Origin: Bryopsis sp. KO-2023
Taxonomy: Eukaryota > Chlorophyta > Ulvophyceae > Bryopsidales > Bryopsidaceae
Length of the DNA stretch: 64,000 bases
Direction of reading: 5' to 3'
Assembly (NCBI GenBank): GCA_030272585.1
Contig: BSYQ01000008.1
Span: 3,968,001 to 4,032,000 of the forward strand
Shown here piece by piece: positions 23,604 to 36,647 of the stretch; position 1 is the stretch's first letter, and the number at the start of each line of letters is the position of its first letter. A program made the translations under genes and the position numbers. The notes under the pieces were generated by a model. That model saw nothing but the letters and a program-made list of their open reading frames with translations. It did no database searches and was not told where the DNA came from.

Positions 23604-24779
23604 GGCTGATGCTGCCAGCCAGTGGAAGTAGTTCCTGGCTCAGGGGGGAAGCTGATTGGTCTTTTTTTAGGGGGTGCAGCAGGTGGAGTGTAGTGGTAGT
23701 GTGCCTGTTTGTTGGGACGGTCGAGGGGTCGTTGGCTGTTGTTTACTTCATGTTGACGTGAACCGTTGGTAGTTGCGTGTCAACTTCATGGACACCTGTT
23801 AATCCGGTTGATTCTGTCCAAGTGACAGCACCCCTCAAGTGCGCCTCTTGATGTGAAAACAAGCCGAGATTTGCGGTCCACAACGCACCAGCCGCACAGC
23901 AACGGTTCACTTCCTCACCAAGCTGAACCCACGTGACTTCTTTTTGATCGAATTCCGACCATCCTTTCCCGCGGTGCCGCGACTTATAAAACCTCGCGTG
24001 GAGTGCGGAGGGAAACGGCCGAGCCAGAGGGCACGCACAGAAGCGCTGTTATCGAAGTGTGAAAGCCAGCCACACACACAGGGTACACGCTCCTTCCTGT
24101 CTCCTACCATCCCAAGCCCCTTCGTACTTGTGAAAAACTTTGCTGGCAAAAGGGCGGTGAAAAAGTTCCCGATCGCTTCGGGCAGGAGGTATGTCCCTCC
24201 AGTGACGATCGGGCTCCTCCTGTACCTTCGAAACGCGTTTCGGGAACTTAGGAGGCGTAAACCCCCCCCGTTTCCCGCTGAAAAATTAAAGAACCTAAAA
24301 GAAAGAAAACTCCGACAAGCCCCATTGGGGACGTGTTGTCGTGCCGTCAGGAAGCACCCTTGGTCATACACGATCTTTTTTCTTCGGCTCCAGATACCCT
24401 TTTTGATCTGTCTTTCGATTCCGCTCGCCATCCGTTTTGACCCGCCGTAGACCCGGCTGTTGGAATGAAACGACCCTCAATTTCTTTCCTCAGGCCCGAT
24501 AGGTGCTGTTTCCTGGTTGTGTCCTACCCTCACCCTATCGTCGCCCGTCCGCCAGGCACAGGGCTTGAAAATCGAAATCTCCTGCCCTCTGGGCCGTCTC
24601 ACCAAAAACTTTCGGCTCCTTACTGCTCCCCCAATCCTCCAACACTGGGGAAATACAGTTTTTCGTGAATGCCCCTTTCACCTCGGACGAGCTCCCGTGG
24701 TTTTTTGCGTTCTCCCCCTTATGCTCTCCATGGTTTATTTCGTTTTTTTTCTTACGGTTCCTTCTTTGAACGTTGGATA
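23604..24779. other. 5' flank of the HDAC gene with TATA box
   Basis: GC-rich stretch with TATAAAA at 23985-23991, preceded by CCGCGGTGCCGCG, a likely core promoter about 790 bp upstream of the HDAC start codon. Overlapping frames of 168 codons (plus, 23944-24450) and 174 codons (minus, 23907-24431) are open on both strands. Neither has recognisable motifs, and antisense openness is common in GC-rich DNA. The interval may be a long or spliced 5' UTR. Confidence 0.45.
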
Positions 24780-27699
24780 ATGCCGGTTCCGAGGATCTCT
24801 GATTCACAAACGTTGTGGGGTGTCTACTTTTCCACAGGCATGAGGGTCGTTCACTTCAAGGTGGGGGAGGTTTCAGAGGCGACCACGAAGGAGGACTTCA
24901 TTATCGCGGAGGAGAACGACAGCGCAAGCGATACCTTTGATTGCGAAGGAGAAGGGTACAGTTTCGAATCTCTGCTGGACACGGACTATTTCGGCTCCTC
25001 GACGTTCAGCACCGAAGAAAGTTGTTGGCAGGTGGGAAGAGGAACGGCACCAGGTTACGACTTTTAGAACTTGGCCAGTGTTTTCTGCCCCTAGATGCAA
25101 ATTTGAGGGTTTAATGGGCCATGTCAGGGAGAGACATATGGACAATGTGTGCCCTCATGCAGCTTGCCACTTCCAACATGATTGGCTTCGAATTTCCCCA
25201 GCTTTTGTTGTGACAGGTTGTCCATTTGTACCTCCCTTGATTTCTCCTTGGCACACCAGACAGATCCCTACCAAGCTTCAGCAGGAATCCCGGTGCTGAT
25301 ACAAGTGATGTGTTGTTTTGGCACAGGGTGCAGATGAGGTGTCCTCCATCTCTGCCCTGTCTGAGAGGGAGCTCTCCTGTCAGAACTGTGCCGAACCTCG
25401 TGATGGATTAATCTGCGACATTTGCAGCCACAACGCCAATGAGGATCCCTGTGCTTTCCTGTCCCGCTGTCCCTCCCCCTGTGGAGTGTCAAAGATCAAC
25501 TCTCAGCGTCAGGATGTCCTCCTGGCTTATGACGATCGAATGAATCTGCATGCCAAGGGGGCCGGGCGACCGCATCCAGAAAGGCCTGACAGACTCACAG
25601 CCGTGATGTCTCGGTTGTTGTCCTCCGGCCTCGCTGAGCGATGTCGGAGGATCCCATGCCGAGAAGCGACCTGCGAAGAGCTGAACAAGGTCCACTCCCA
25701 GGAGCTGATCAACCATAACAGAGAGCTTTCATCATCGGCCACCGTCTTGGGCGAGGGTCAGTCCCTGAGCGTCAGCTCGGATCTGTACGTCAACGACCAC
25801 ACTTTCATGTGTTCGAGATTGGCAGCTGGTGGGTCAGCAGAAGCAGCAGGGGCTGTCGCTAGGAAAGAGGCCTCGGCTGCCGCTGCCATAATCCGACCCC
25901 CTGGTCATCATGCAGAAAGCTCCACATCCATGGGGTTTTGCTTTTTCAACAATGCAGCGGTGGCGGCCAGGGTGGCTCAGGATAATGGGGCAGAGAGGGT
26001 GCTGATCGTGGACTGGGATGTCCATCATGGGAACGGCACTCAGCAGATATTCGAAGATGATCCTTCGGTTCTGTACGTCTCGATGCATCGCCATGACAGG
26101 TGAGAATTTTCGATGTCGCCAGTAACCCACCTTTATTTTTCCCACTGTTCCTTCAGCATGTGATTCCAAAGCTGATTTCGTTATGCTGACATGGCCTTTT
26201 TTGCTGCTCGCTCAGAGGAGGGTTTTACCCTGGAACTGGGGCAGCGTCGAGTGTTGGAAGGGGGGCCGGGGAGGGCTATTCGGTTAACATTCCTTGGGAC
26301 TGTGAGGGCATGGGTGATGAAGATTACCTCGCTTCGATGGAGCACATCGTGCTGCCGATCGCCAATGAATTTGACCCCCACCTCATCATTATATCAGCAG
26401 GGTTTGACGCCGCTGAGGGAGACCCACTTGGTACGATGATGCCTGTGTAGTTAGTGCGCATTCCAGTGTGTGTGTTTGTATATCTGTCTGAGAGATCAGC
26501 GCGACATCGATTCCCATCATCAAAATGGGGTTAAAGAAAAAACGAATGGAGGGGTGCCCACCATTTCTGTGCTATGTCTACACTGCTTGGTGTTGAATGT
26601 TGTTGAAGAAAGATCGATGTACAGTGTAGATTTATACCCTGTTTGTACCTGTATTTGTATTTTATCCCCTTGTGAAATTACGATGCACTGATTTTTTAAT
26701 CGTAAAGCACACACACTTGAAATTCTCCTCATCCCTGAATATGATCTGGGAGGATATTCTGCCAAAAGCTTGACATCAATGCCCTTCCTCCACTTGAAAA
26801 AATCGAACGAAAAAGAAAGACCCCAACCCCCCAGAAAGATAATGGGGCTTCTTCCCGAAAAATAGTGAAGAAGGAAGAAAAAGAAACAAAGAAAGCACTT
26901 TGTTTGACCTACCTATATGACGCTTTGCTCAGGCGGGTGTAAAGTCACTTGTGATGGCTACGCCCACCTCACTCGGCTTCTCTCCGAGGTGGCCCCCTTG
27001 GTTGTGCTGCTGGAAGGGGGGTACAATCTCAAGTCGACCGCCCTATCCACGGAGGCTTGCCTCAGAGTGTTGCTAGGAGAACAGCCAGCACCCCGATGCA
27101 GACCTGCGCAACCCTCCCCCATGGGCTGGCATGCTATCCAAGAGACCCTCAGAATTCAGTGTCAGTATTGGTCTTGTTTGTCGCTTCCATCCGATAGTTG
27201 CGAACAGTGGGTAGAGAGGCCTTCGAAAGATGCGGGTTCGTTCGGTGAGAGGTTCAGTCAGGCTGAGTCGACGGGATGTCTGACTGGAGTCATTCGAACC
27301 AGTTCTTTGCCGGCGCCCTCTTCTTCTTCGATGGACGAAGCTCCCTTGCTGACGAAGGGTTGTGGGTTGAGACGGCACAGCAGCAAGGATTTGAGGTGGA
27401 GGAAATTCGGTCGGTGCAGCAAGTCTGACCTGAAGTGGAGGCATTTGGTGTCGGCGCATGAGAATGCGCTCAAGACGAAATGGAACAAGCGGCGAAAGGA
27501 GTTAGCGAGGCAAGGGTCACTGGGTAGCAGCCGGGAGGGGAGTTTCATGTCGGAGTTGGGCTCTGGCATGGAGTTGGAGGAAAGCATCTCTATGAGCAGC
27601 ACCACCAGCTCCGGGACGTGCACCCCCCATGATCCACCGAATTCTGTCATCCACCGGGCTATGTCCCGGTTAGGAAATCAGAAACTGCATCGATTTTGA
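24780..27699 (+). CDS. Class II histone deacetylase with N-terminal cysteine cluster
   Basis: Zinc-dependent lysine deacetylase. Exons 24780-25031, 25327-26099, 26216-26430 and 26933-27699 join in phase to 668 residues. Residues 1-84 are acidic and unlike known domains. At about 99-125 lies CQNC-x8-CDIC followed by two more cysteines, a possible zinc ribbon. The catalytic domain runs from about 148 ([14 protein letters not shown]) to 460: [20 protein letters not shown] with the active-site histidine pair, [13 protein letters not shown] and [13 protein letters not shown] with the zinc ligands, and LLEGGYNL with the transition-state tyrosine. Order and spacing are those of class II enzymes of the HDAC6/10 and plant HDA5/15 type. 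All catalytic residues are present. About 200 Ser-, Arg- and Lys-rich residues follow with no known domain. A second in-frame ATG at 24840 could be the real start. Confidence 0.9.
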
Positions 27700-29173
27700 G
27701 GTTTTCTGGGCTTCATTGTGGGGGTGGTCTCTTTCTCGGCTTTGGGTTGGTTCGAGAGTTTTGCGACCAAAAAAAAAACATGTGAATATGCCTCGAATTT
27801 TTTTTTTGTTTTCTTAAACTGGTGTCCTCACTCTCCTCCTCGCCGGTCCTTTGTTTGGGAGGGAGGGTTTTTTGCATGGTGCTCCTGGAACCTTTGGACT
27901 GTACATGAGCGAGTTGGTGGTAACTGCTATGGATGATGCAAAAACAAGAAAGGGGGGGGGGGGGGGCTTTCCTTCAAGAAGATAATATATGGCTGGTGGG
28001 GGGAGTATGAGGGGGTTGGAACGGGATGCTAGCAACCTAATCTTTCTCTAGGTGGACGTGAATAGAACAACACAAGCGCAAATTCTTCGTCGAGAATCAT
28101 GGTCAAAATCTGTGGTTTTTCGATATGCACCTCGCATATTTTTGTTTTCAAAAAGAAAGAAAAAAAAAAAGAAAAAGGGGATAAGAGCTATAGTGGATGA
28201 ACTGGGGTATTAGTTTTTTGTCGAGGTGTTTGGGTTTCTTTTTTTTTATAATTTTTCTTTCTCTTTTTTCCGTGTCTTTTTCGATGGTTGGGCTGTACGG
28301 AGGGGGCTGGAGAAGGAAAAGCAAAAACGAAAGGCCGGAATTGGAGGGAGATTCAAGGCGGATGAAAAAAAATGAAGGATAAGGGGCAGGGTTTAGCGAC
28401 GCACATTGCCCTCTTTTAACATGAAATGAAAGCGCAATTTGCGATTTGGAAGTACTTTTGATATGATAAAAAAACGTTTCTTTGGGCCAAAAAAAGAAAG
28501 AAAAAAAAAGAGAGGAGGTCCACAGGGGTAGGCTGGGGGAGATATACCAACGTTTAAAATACCTTTGGGTGTGTTTTTTTGTTTTTGTTTCTTTTTTTTT
28601 TGTGGAACTGAAGAAAGGTGGTGGTGGTGCATGGAGGGGATGATGTTTCTTTCAGGAAGGGATTTCGAGGAATTTTCTGTATGTCTAGAGGGGCTTCTTC
28701 TATCTTTCTGTAGTCAATTTGTATTAATACTTCTCAAAATGAATGGTTGCTTTCCCAAAGCATGATGACAATGCACTTGATTGCAATTTCTACATACAAT
28801 TCGTGTTACTTATGAATAGAAAACATATTTTATACAGAAAAAACTCCTTCAATGAACAAAAAAACCTTTCGATTTTGGACGTTCTCTCACCGATTATTCC
28901 CGCTTCCCGCTCCACAACAGCGAATCACCCCCAAAATCGCGCGTGTGTGCAGGTAGGACTGGGATGTCGGGACGCAAAGACCCACCCCTCAACTCTCCAC
29001 GTGTTTCGTGCACGGAAACAACAGTCTTGCCTAAATAAAGCAGGACACACCACTCTCGACTCACCTCATAGCTTTCTTATACATCCACTGTGCTTCGTTC
29101 ACGGGTTGCCTGACCCGCTCAACATAACAGCCCCTGGTTGAAAACTCCCGTCGGACCAGACCCTCCGTCCACC
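27700..29173. other. Homopolymer-rich spacer
   Basis: 3' flanks of the HDAC gene (plus) and of the small minus-strand gene beyond, which are convergent. It contains a G14 run at 27953-27966 and many A and T runs. An open frame at 28743-29141 has no motif and I do not call it. Confidence 0.6.
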
Positions 29174-30322
29174 TCACGCCTTCCACCAGCGATGACTTCC
29201 AACACTTTTCCATGCAGCCTGTATTTTCTCTGCCAGTGCCTCGTGTTGGTTTGCACAGTTTTCGAGAAGCGGAAACCACGTGGCGTCAACCACTGAGTGG
29301 AACACTGAGAATGCCGTCGAATATACGCGCGTCGAGAGAAAACTCTCTGAGGTGCCCATGTGATCGTCAGCAGTTTGAGAAATCTGTTGAGTGCTGTGCT
29401 GGACTGGGCAGCGACGAAGCCTCCAAAGAAGTCGAGTGACGTCACCTGCGACGTCCAGGTGCTCAAGCAGAAGGAGGATGTTAACGCTCTCACCAGGCCG
29501 CGTGGTCGTTTGTGCCTTCAGGGGGCTGCGTTGACCTTGAGTGAAGAGGAGTTTTCTGTTGTGCGGTTCGTGGGGTGCGGAGCGAACGGTGGTTTGTGGC
29601 AAAAATGGTGAAAAGGGTTTGCACTTGATTCCAAGTGCACCACCCAAAAAGAATGCGCACGTAATGGGATTAATGTTGTCAATCGATCGAAGAAGTGATG
29701 AGCACGTCCAAACAAAATGTTCACTTTGAAAGTGGTGGTAGAAAGAGAATGGCAAAAGCTTGGAGCTAAAAAAAAAAAATAGGGCACTGGCCAACTCTTT
29801 TTCCCAGCGATTTTCTTTGTCGCTCGATTAGGAACAGGAGTGATGTAAAAATAGGGGCAGTAAACGGGCTAAGACATTTGAGGTTGAAAGTGGGTTACTG
29901 TGGATCAAAGGACACCATCCTTACAAAACTAAAATCAAGCCCAACCCAAAATATTTGTCATTATCCACAAAATCGGTTCTTACCGTTTCTAGGCATGTTG
30001 CGTTTCATGGCGGTGGTTGCTCCGGTTTTGGTTCGCAAATTGACCCTTGCCAATTTTTCTTTCTTTTCTTTTCATCAGAAATCTGTGGGGTCCAATCTTA
30101 CACTTCATGGTTTTCTGGTATTATGGGGATGATGGCCTCCTTTTGCTGTTTTGCTGTTTTGTTTTGGATATGTGCTTGGCAACCCCTGCTAGGCCATGCA
30201 CACTGGACTCAATTTCAAAATCGACCATCAACGGCCCCATCAACCCCAACAGGGGATCCGCAACCCAACGAGGCCAGAAATTGAGGAGTGATCATTCCGC
30301 AACCCTCCTCGTCGTCCGACAT
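29174..30322 (-). CDS. Unrecognised small protein, divergent partner of the coiled-coil gene
   Basis: Model on phase and splice signals: exons 30322-30251 (donor uncertain; GCC|GTTGAT a few codons on is an alternative), 30145-30104, 30062-29984 and 29535-29174, about 184 residues. It starts MSDDEEGCGMITPQFLASL. Short exons give AIIPIIPENHE and RVNLRTKTGATTAMKRNMPR. The last, best-supported exon is leucine-rich and helical (VNILLLLEHLDVAGDVTRLL; LAEKIQAAWKSVG) before its TGA. The phase-1 junction between exons 3 and 4 and the strong donor ACG|GTAAGA are the best evidence. The acceptor of exon 3 lies in an A/G tract. No domain recognised. The start codon is 154 bp from the divergent coiled-coil gene. 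Confidence 0.5.
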
Positions 30323-30476
30323 CGGCGCAAGTGCCAACTTCTCGTTTTGGTATTTTGCTCCACCGCCTGCAGACTGGGTTACTGAATCTTTTTTTCTTCC
30401 CGGTGAACGAAACCTGTGCACCTATTTTTCGGCCCCTACTTTTCGAAGTTTTTCTGGACGGAGGACGCGGTTTACG
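30323..30476. promoter_or_regulatory. Bidirectional promoter
   Basis: 154 bp lie between the divergent start codons at 30322 (minus) and 30477 (plus). No canonical TATA box was seen. Confidence 0.4.
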
Positions 30477-33400
30477 ATGGCGTTCTTCGGCGGCAACGAC
30501 GACACCAGAAGGGTGAGGGGCAGAAGCGAGATCAGCCAGTCGTGAGAGTTGTCGATGATGTTAGGAGGGGCGACTTCGAATGGGCGTAACGCCGCGTAGT
30601 GCGAAACCAATCCTGTGCATGGGTTACGCACAGCTCAGCATTGGGTTTCCATGCGTTGGGGGATAGTTGCCCTACCGAGCCAGTTTTTTGGGGGGGGGCA
30701 CGGACACACTGCTCGGAAAGCATAACGGGGGAGATGGGTTTTCAGGCAGTGTTTTTGTTTGTGCGTCGGGTGGCGAATTTCCGAGGTTTTCCGATGCCAT
30801 CGACTTCGTTTCTGGTTCTGCACTTGTGTCGACGTCCTTTGTTGGGTTTTTGCACAACTTTTATTGCGAATGCGACCGGTGTCTCCCCACAGCAAACCGA
30901 AGTTGAATTATAGTGTGTGCGTGTTGTTGTTTTTTTACAGCTGGAAGCCCAACTCCAGCAGAAGGACTGTCAGCTGATGAACTTCGAAAGCTCCCTGCAG
31001 AGAACCAAAGCGGTAGGGGGTCCAAAAAGAAAATGCATTTTGTTTCTCTCAGTTCTTTTCATCCCCTCAACATTCTCAAGCCGTTTGAAAAAAACAATTG
31101 ATTTGATATATCTGTAAATGTACATTAAAAAAAAGCCTGAGACCTGTGGGTGTGATCCTTGAATGGAGGTGAGTATTGTCTTCTCTTGGAATTGTTTTTT
31201 TTCAAAAACTCAACATTGTCATGGTAGGAGCTGGAGCAAGTGAAAAGAGACAGGGACCAATTGAAGCTGGTGAGCTGTCGTTCCGGATATGAATCCTAGC
31301 TTTTGCGTTTTGTTTCGGTTGCTGTCGAAAATTCTTCCTTTTGGACATCTCTGGAATGTGTTTTTTTTCACGTGTGCGAGCTCCAGTAGTTTTTCTCTAA
31401 GACTTGTGGTTCTCTCAGTTTTCATTTTATTTCAGAAAACTTGTGTGCATGTTTTTTTTTCTTCTGATTTTTTTTTTAAAATGGAAAGAAATACCCCTCC
31501 TTTATCTTTTTTTGTTTTTGTTTTTGTTTCAATATATATATATTTTTTTTTGTGGATTCGTTGCAGAACGTCAGGGCTGTACATGAAAAATGCACCGCAC
31601 TTGAAGCGAGCTCAGAAAAGCACAGCAAAGATGCCAAGCAAAAGAATGAAATGTGCATTTCCCTGCACAACCAAATGACGAAATGGAAGAGAGAAAAGGA
31701 GGAAATTGACAGACAAGTCAAGGAAGGGTCCATGAAGTTTGGAGCGCAGTCCATCAAACTTGAGGCTGCAGAATCCAAAATCAAGGTAACTTTTTTCCTT
31801 TTTTTTTTCTTTCTCAAAGACTTTAGCTACGGAGCCCCAGAGGCTCTTATCCTTTTGTATCACATTTATTCAGTTTTTTTATCCTCCACCCCCCCCCCAA
31901 AAAAAAAAAAATAATAAAATAATAATAATAACAATAACAGTAACAATAAATAAATAAGTAAATTCAACATAAATTCAATGGCAGGAGAACAAGAATGTTG
32001 ATATCCCATCTTTCCCTGGAAAACTCCACCGACCCCGCCTTGTTTTTTCTCTTTTTCCTGTTCATAGGAATTGAATGACGAGAGGGACAGACTGAGGCAT
32101 TGGTGCCAGAGCACCGAGAAAAAACTGGGTGCCATCAAGGAGGACCATGCCGCCGAAACCCAGCGTTTGGTGGAGCTTCTGGAATCCAAAGACAAAGCAG
32201 CAGAAAAGGCCGCCAGGGAACAAGTGGACCGATATCCAGGGAGCATGTCCCCGAACACGATCAACCAAAAATTGAGTCAATCCAGCCAGATTCTGGACAA
32301 GTTGAAGGAGGCGAAAGTCGATTTGTCGGAGAGGCAAAGAGAGAATGTGGACCTGAAACGGCAAATGACGCAGCTGTCGGAGGTCAACTCGAAAGCTTTT
32401 CGATTGGAGAACGAAGTGCTCACGTTGCAAAAACAGGTTGGTACTTCTCAAAAAATCTCTTTTTTATATTTAATTCCAAGTAGTTTTTTTTTTCTTTTTT
32501 CGGTTTTGAGAAGAGGGGGAGTTTATTCGAATTCCTTGTGTGTGTTTTCTGAACTGGTGTTGGCTTTAGCCCGACTTCGTATCGATTAAAAAGAATTCCC
32601 TCCCCCCGCTTGAAAAATTCATAAAACTGAGGTTTGCTTGGTGGGTTTTTTTACCAGGTGCGTGGTTTCGAGGGCCAAGCAGCAGAAATGAGCAAATTGA
32701 GAAGGGTGCTTGTTCGCTTGGAGGATCGAAATTCTGATTTGGAAGGAGAAGTGCAAGGATTGAGAACGGAGCTGGAAAAGTATGCGTCCGTCGAAACTGA
32801 AAACAAGCAAATGAAGGAACGGTGTCAGGTGAACTGATCGAGGTTCAGGATTTGTGCACATTGATGTGGCGAAATTGCAGTGCTGAGATGAAATCTACGT
32901 CCATTTTTCAAAAAAGAAAAAAAAAGAAAAAGCATTCTCAGTTTCCAGTACTTGAGCATGAGCTGAACTGATGAGTCGAAAACTGATTTGCTTTTGTTTT
33001 TTTTTATTTTTTTTCTAATTTTTGGAGGGTGGAGGGGACAAAAATTTAACAAAAGAAAGAAAGAAAGAAGAAAAAAAAATTGTTGTGACGGGACTGGCAA
33101 AAAACGCAATGATCGCTGAGGCGAATTCTGGAAAAATATTATGATCTCTGGCATGCATTCATGGATTCGTTCTCTTTGTAAAGGTTGTGGAGGGAATTCA
33201 ATTCGAGCTAAACTCTACGAAATCTCAGTTGGAAGGAAAAAAACATGAAACCGATGACCTCCAAAAGCAAATGAGCGCTCTCTCGGAGGAAAGACAAGAT
33301 TTAGCAAATCAGGTTGCGAAAAATCGTCAAACTTTTTTACGGTTTACTTTTCGTTCTGTTGTTAATTTGTTAAGACACCACCCCTTTCAGATCACCACTC

Positions 33401-36138
33401 TTTAAAAAAAAAATGGCCCTCAAAAGGTAAATTAAGAATTAATTTTTTTACCATCTTTTTCGATGATTCATTAAAGGGTGCAGTGTGGGTGATGGTGCAG
33501 GTGAAAGGTTTGAGGGAAAGCGTCGGCCGAGCAAAAGAAGCATTTCAGTCAAAAGAGGTAAAATTGCGACCCGGTCCAAACGCTCCCGATCTTGCTTTCC
33601 ATGTTTTAGATGGGGTGAAAACATCTCCTTCTCTGGTGCCGATCGCGAAACCAAAAAAATATATGCATAAGAAATACCCCATTAAAAAGTTTAAATATTG
33701 AAAATTGAAAAAAATTAAATTAAATTAAATTAAATATTGAAAATCGAAAATAAATTAAATTAAATTAAATATCGAAAATCGAAAATTAAATAAGATTAAA
33801 TATTGAGGATTGAGAATTGAAAAAAAAAAAACAGAACATGCTGGGCGTGCAACGAGAGCTGACCTTGGAGCAGCAACGGCGGTGCGAAACGATTCACAAG
33901 AATTTGAGGGATGCTCAAGCAGAGATCGGGAGGCTGGTGCACGAAAACAAAGATCTGAAAGCTAGGGACAAGAGGTCAACCGACGTGATGCAAGCCCTGG
34001 AGGAGAGGATCAACAAAATGAAAATGGAAATGCGCGACCTGCACGACAAAGTGGTGAACATCAACAAAGACCTCCAAGAGAATCAAGTAAGAAAAAACAT
34101 ATACAAACATGCATGGATTTCATCTGTGAAAAAAATTATAGATATATAGGAGGGGGGGGGGGACACTTTTTGGCGTTTGCTTCCAGGGGGAACAATATAT
34201 ACATATATATTTTATATTCTTATTTTTTATTTTTATTTTGGGGGAGGGGGTAATATGGTTAGCTCAGTATTATCTGGTTGCATGTGGAGGTGTTGATCAT
34301 TGGTATCTTTTTTTTTCCCCTATGCATTGGCACGATTTTTCCGAAGTTCTTTTTGGGAACCCAAAGAGGAGGTCCAATATATTGCCACTCACAGCAGCAG
34401 ATTGTGTGTGTTACCTCCCCTGAAGGGTTTTTTGTTGTTTTTTTTCCTGTGTTTTTTTTTCCCAGTCTGAGAGCGTCCGACTTGACATGGATTTACAATT
34501 GAAATCTTCGGAGCTGTTTGATTCCAAAAACGAGGTTTCCAGACTGAAATCGATGCTCGCCGAAATGGAAAGCAAAAAGACCATACCAAATTTGGGAACC
34601 AGCCAGGTGGAGATTTTCGAACTGGAAAGCAAATTCCGGGAGGAGCACAGGCTGTTGGAATGCGAACTGGCCATGGAAAAAAAATCGCACGATGAAACAA
34701 GGGGACTGCTGAAAGCGGAGCATGCCAGATTCGAAAAGGAGATTTCCACACTCGAGGCTACCATCGCTTCGGCAGCTCCTGGTGAGCAAACAATTAACAA
34801 AACATATTTACAAAATAAATCCCCCTCCCCCGAATAGAACAAAATCGCAAACCGTTCCAAAATTCGAAAAGAATCAAGATGGGGAGGTCATGATTTCGAC
34901 CTCGAAAACAAAAACACAGCCTTCACTACCCCTCAGAGAAATCGAATCAAGCAAAACAATATTGTCTTTGAAATCTAAATGTGTGTGTTTTTCACCCTGG
35001 TTCTTTGACCCCCCCCCCCTTTCTTTTTTCTGTTTACAGTGGAAGAGACTTCTCCTGGTTCTGGCCTCCGTCCTGTTCGAACCTCAGCAGCATCCGGCTC
35101 CATATCACTGTCTGCTCCAGGATTTGACAATCGTTCCATGCCCTCCACCGCCGAGAGAAAAATCCCCTCGATCGTGGATTTCGCCGACGTCATGCCCACC
35201 CCCAGTGGAAAGACTGATCTTCCTCCAAGCCCCATGAGCGGAGTCGGCAGCCCAATGTCTGAGGGACCTCATCACAGCCCATTCTCGCACGACCACCCCA
35301 ATCCTGAGCTGTTCTCCTCCGAAATGCAAGAAGATGGAGCTGTCGAGGGCAACCGGGATTCCTTGTCTTTCCAAACAAGAGATATTCCTGAACAAGGGAC
35401 ACCTCCTTTCTCCAGAGTTGGGGGTGGTCCAGCCTCAGGTGGAAGGCATGAGCAGCAATCGGCCCCACAGTCTCGAGAAACGAACAGAACGGTTTCGTTC
35501 ATCCCTATGCATGGGCCCTCCGTGGGAGAGGGTGGCGATGGGGATTCTAAATCTACGATCGAGGCATCCTTGTCATTCCAACAAGCAGCTTCACCGGAGC
35601 GACACGGAGCATCCCCATTTTCAAAGGGCATCAACCCTTTGTCGCACGGTGGTGAAATCCAAAATGGAACCCCTCAATCGAAAAGGACCAGCAAGGGGAG
35701 AAGCTCTCTTTCCCCAACGAACTCCTCTGCGTATCAGAGCCCAGGGGTTCCTTCTCAAAGCGGTGGATCCAGCCATCGCCGTTCTGACAGTCGCAGAACA
35801 TCGCTCCTTGGTCGGCAAAGCATCGAAAGGTAAAACAAAAAGCTGTGGGTGTTCTCTCGTTTTCCCTTTCCTCCACATGCTTTGTAATGACCTTCTAACG
35901 ACTTTTTTTAAAGAATTGAACCGTCTTGGTTTTCTCCAGGGAACGGGCACCAAGTCCAGCATCGGAGGATGAGGAGTTTGTTTCTGCAGAGGGGACGCAG
36001 AGTCCGAATGCTGGGACGATCGAGAATTGTGAAAGCTTGTCGAATGGGGTTGATTTCGGAGGTAGGGGGGTCAAGACTGAGAATCGAGGTCGAATCAGCA
36101 CCCCTATGTCCGAAACAAAAACTCGACACTCCGGATAA
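30477..36138 (+). CDS. Long coiled-coil protein with Ser/Pro-rich tail
   Basis: Twelve exons agree in phase (883 residues): 30477-30512, 30941-31012, 31228-31269, 31567-31785, 32068-32436, 32658-32828, 33184-33312, 33501-33557, 33835-34086, 34466-34781, 35040-35829, 35940-36138. After MAFFGGNDDTRR, residues 13 to about 555 are almost continuous heptad sequence (LEAQLQQKDCQLMNFESSLQ; ERQRENVDLKRQMTQLSEVN; MQALEERINKMKMEMRDLHD). Internal exons mostly begin and end in phase 0, as if helical segments were added as modules. The tail from about 556 is rich in Ser, Pro and Gly with many SP sites, likely phosphorylated and disordered, with a short repeated motif SLSFQ...PFS. No motor, kinase or membrane segment is seen. 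A cytoskeletal or centrosomal scaffold is a guess from architecture alone. Confidence 0.8.
33705..33825 (+). repeat. AT-rich satellite in intron 8 of the coiled-coil gene
   Basis: Repeated TTAAA units alternate with ATTGAAAATCGAAAA-like units. The array runs almost to the acceptor at 33831-33834, so the intron ends in GAATTGAAAAAAAAAAACAG without a pyrimidine tract. Confidence 0.85.
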
Positions 36139-36647
36139 GCCGGGATGAAACACATGGATGGTGAAGATTTTCTGGAGTTGCATGTGCGCCAGGTCTCTGC
36201 GTGCTCTCTCTATTTTGGGGGGGGGTTGGGGTGGGGCCGTTGATTTTGATCAACAGCAGCTAGTTCTGAAGTATGCTGCCAGAAGAAATGTAAATTGTAG
36301 GGTCCCTCCTTTCAGGGGGGGGGGGGGGTCTTTGTCAAAAAATGCTGTTCACGTTTTGGAGTACATTGGCTGTACATTTTCACTTTTTTTCTTTGTCTCC
36401 ATATCCTAGGGCTGCATCATTCCCTTTTCGAGTTTTTTTGACCAAAGATGTTGAGGATTATGTTTCTCTTTTTTTTCTCTTTTTTCTTCTTTAGAGTACA
36501 CTACAAGTGAAGTTCTAATAGATTATCACAGTTTTTTTTGGTTTTTTTTTTTGGAAGTAAGCGAAACAAGTGAAATTATAGGGGCATATAATTGCCGATA
36601 GTAAGAATTTTCTGGTCAAAGAGAAAGGCTTTCAGGAAAAGGGGGGG

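Noticed and set aside
23907..24450. Opposing ORFs of 174 (minus) and 168 (plus) codons
   Set aside because: Both strands are open over the same GC-rich DNA, with no motif, and a TATA box lies inside; probably promoter or UTR.
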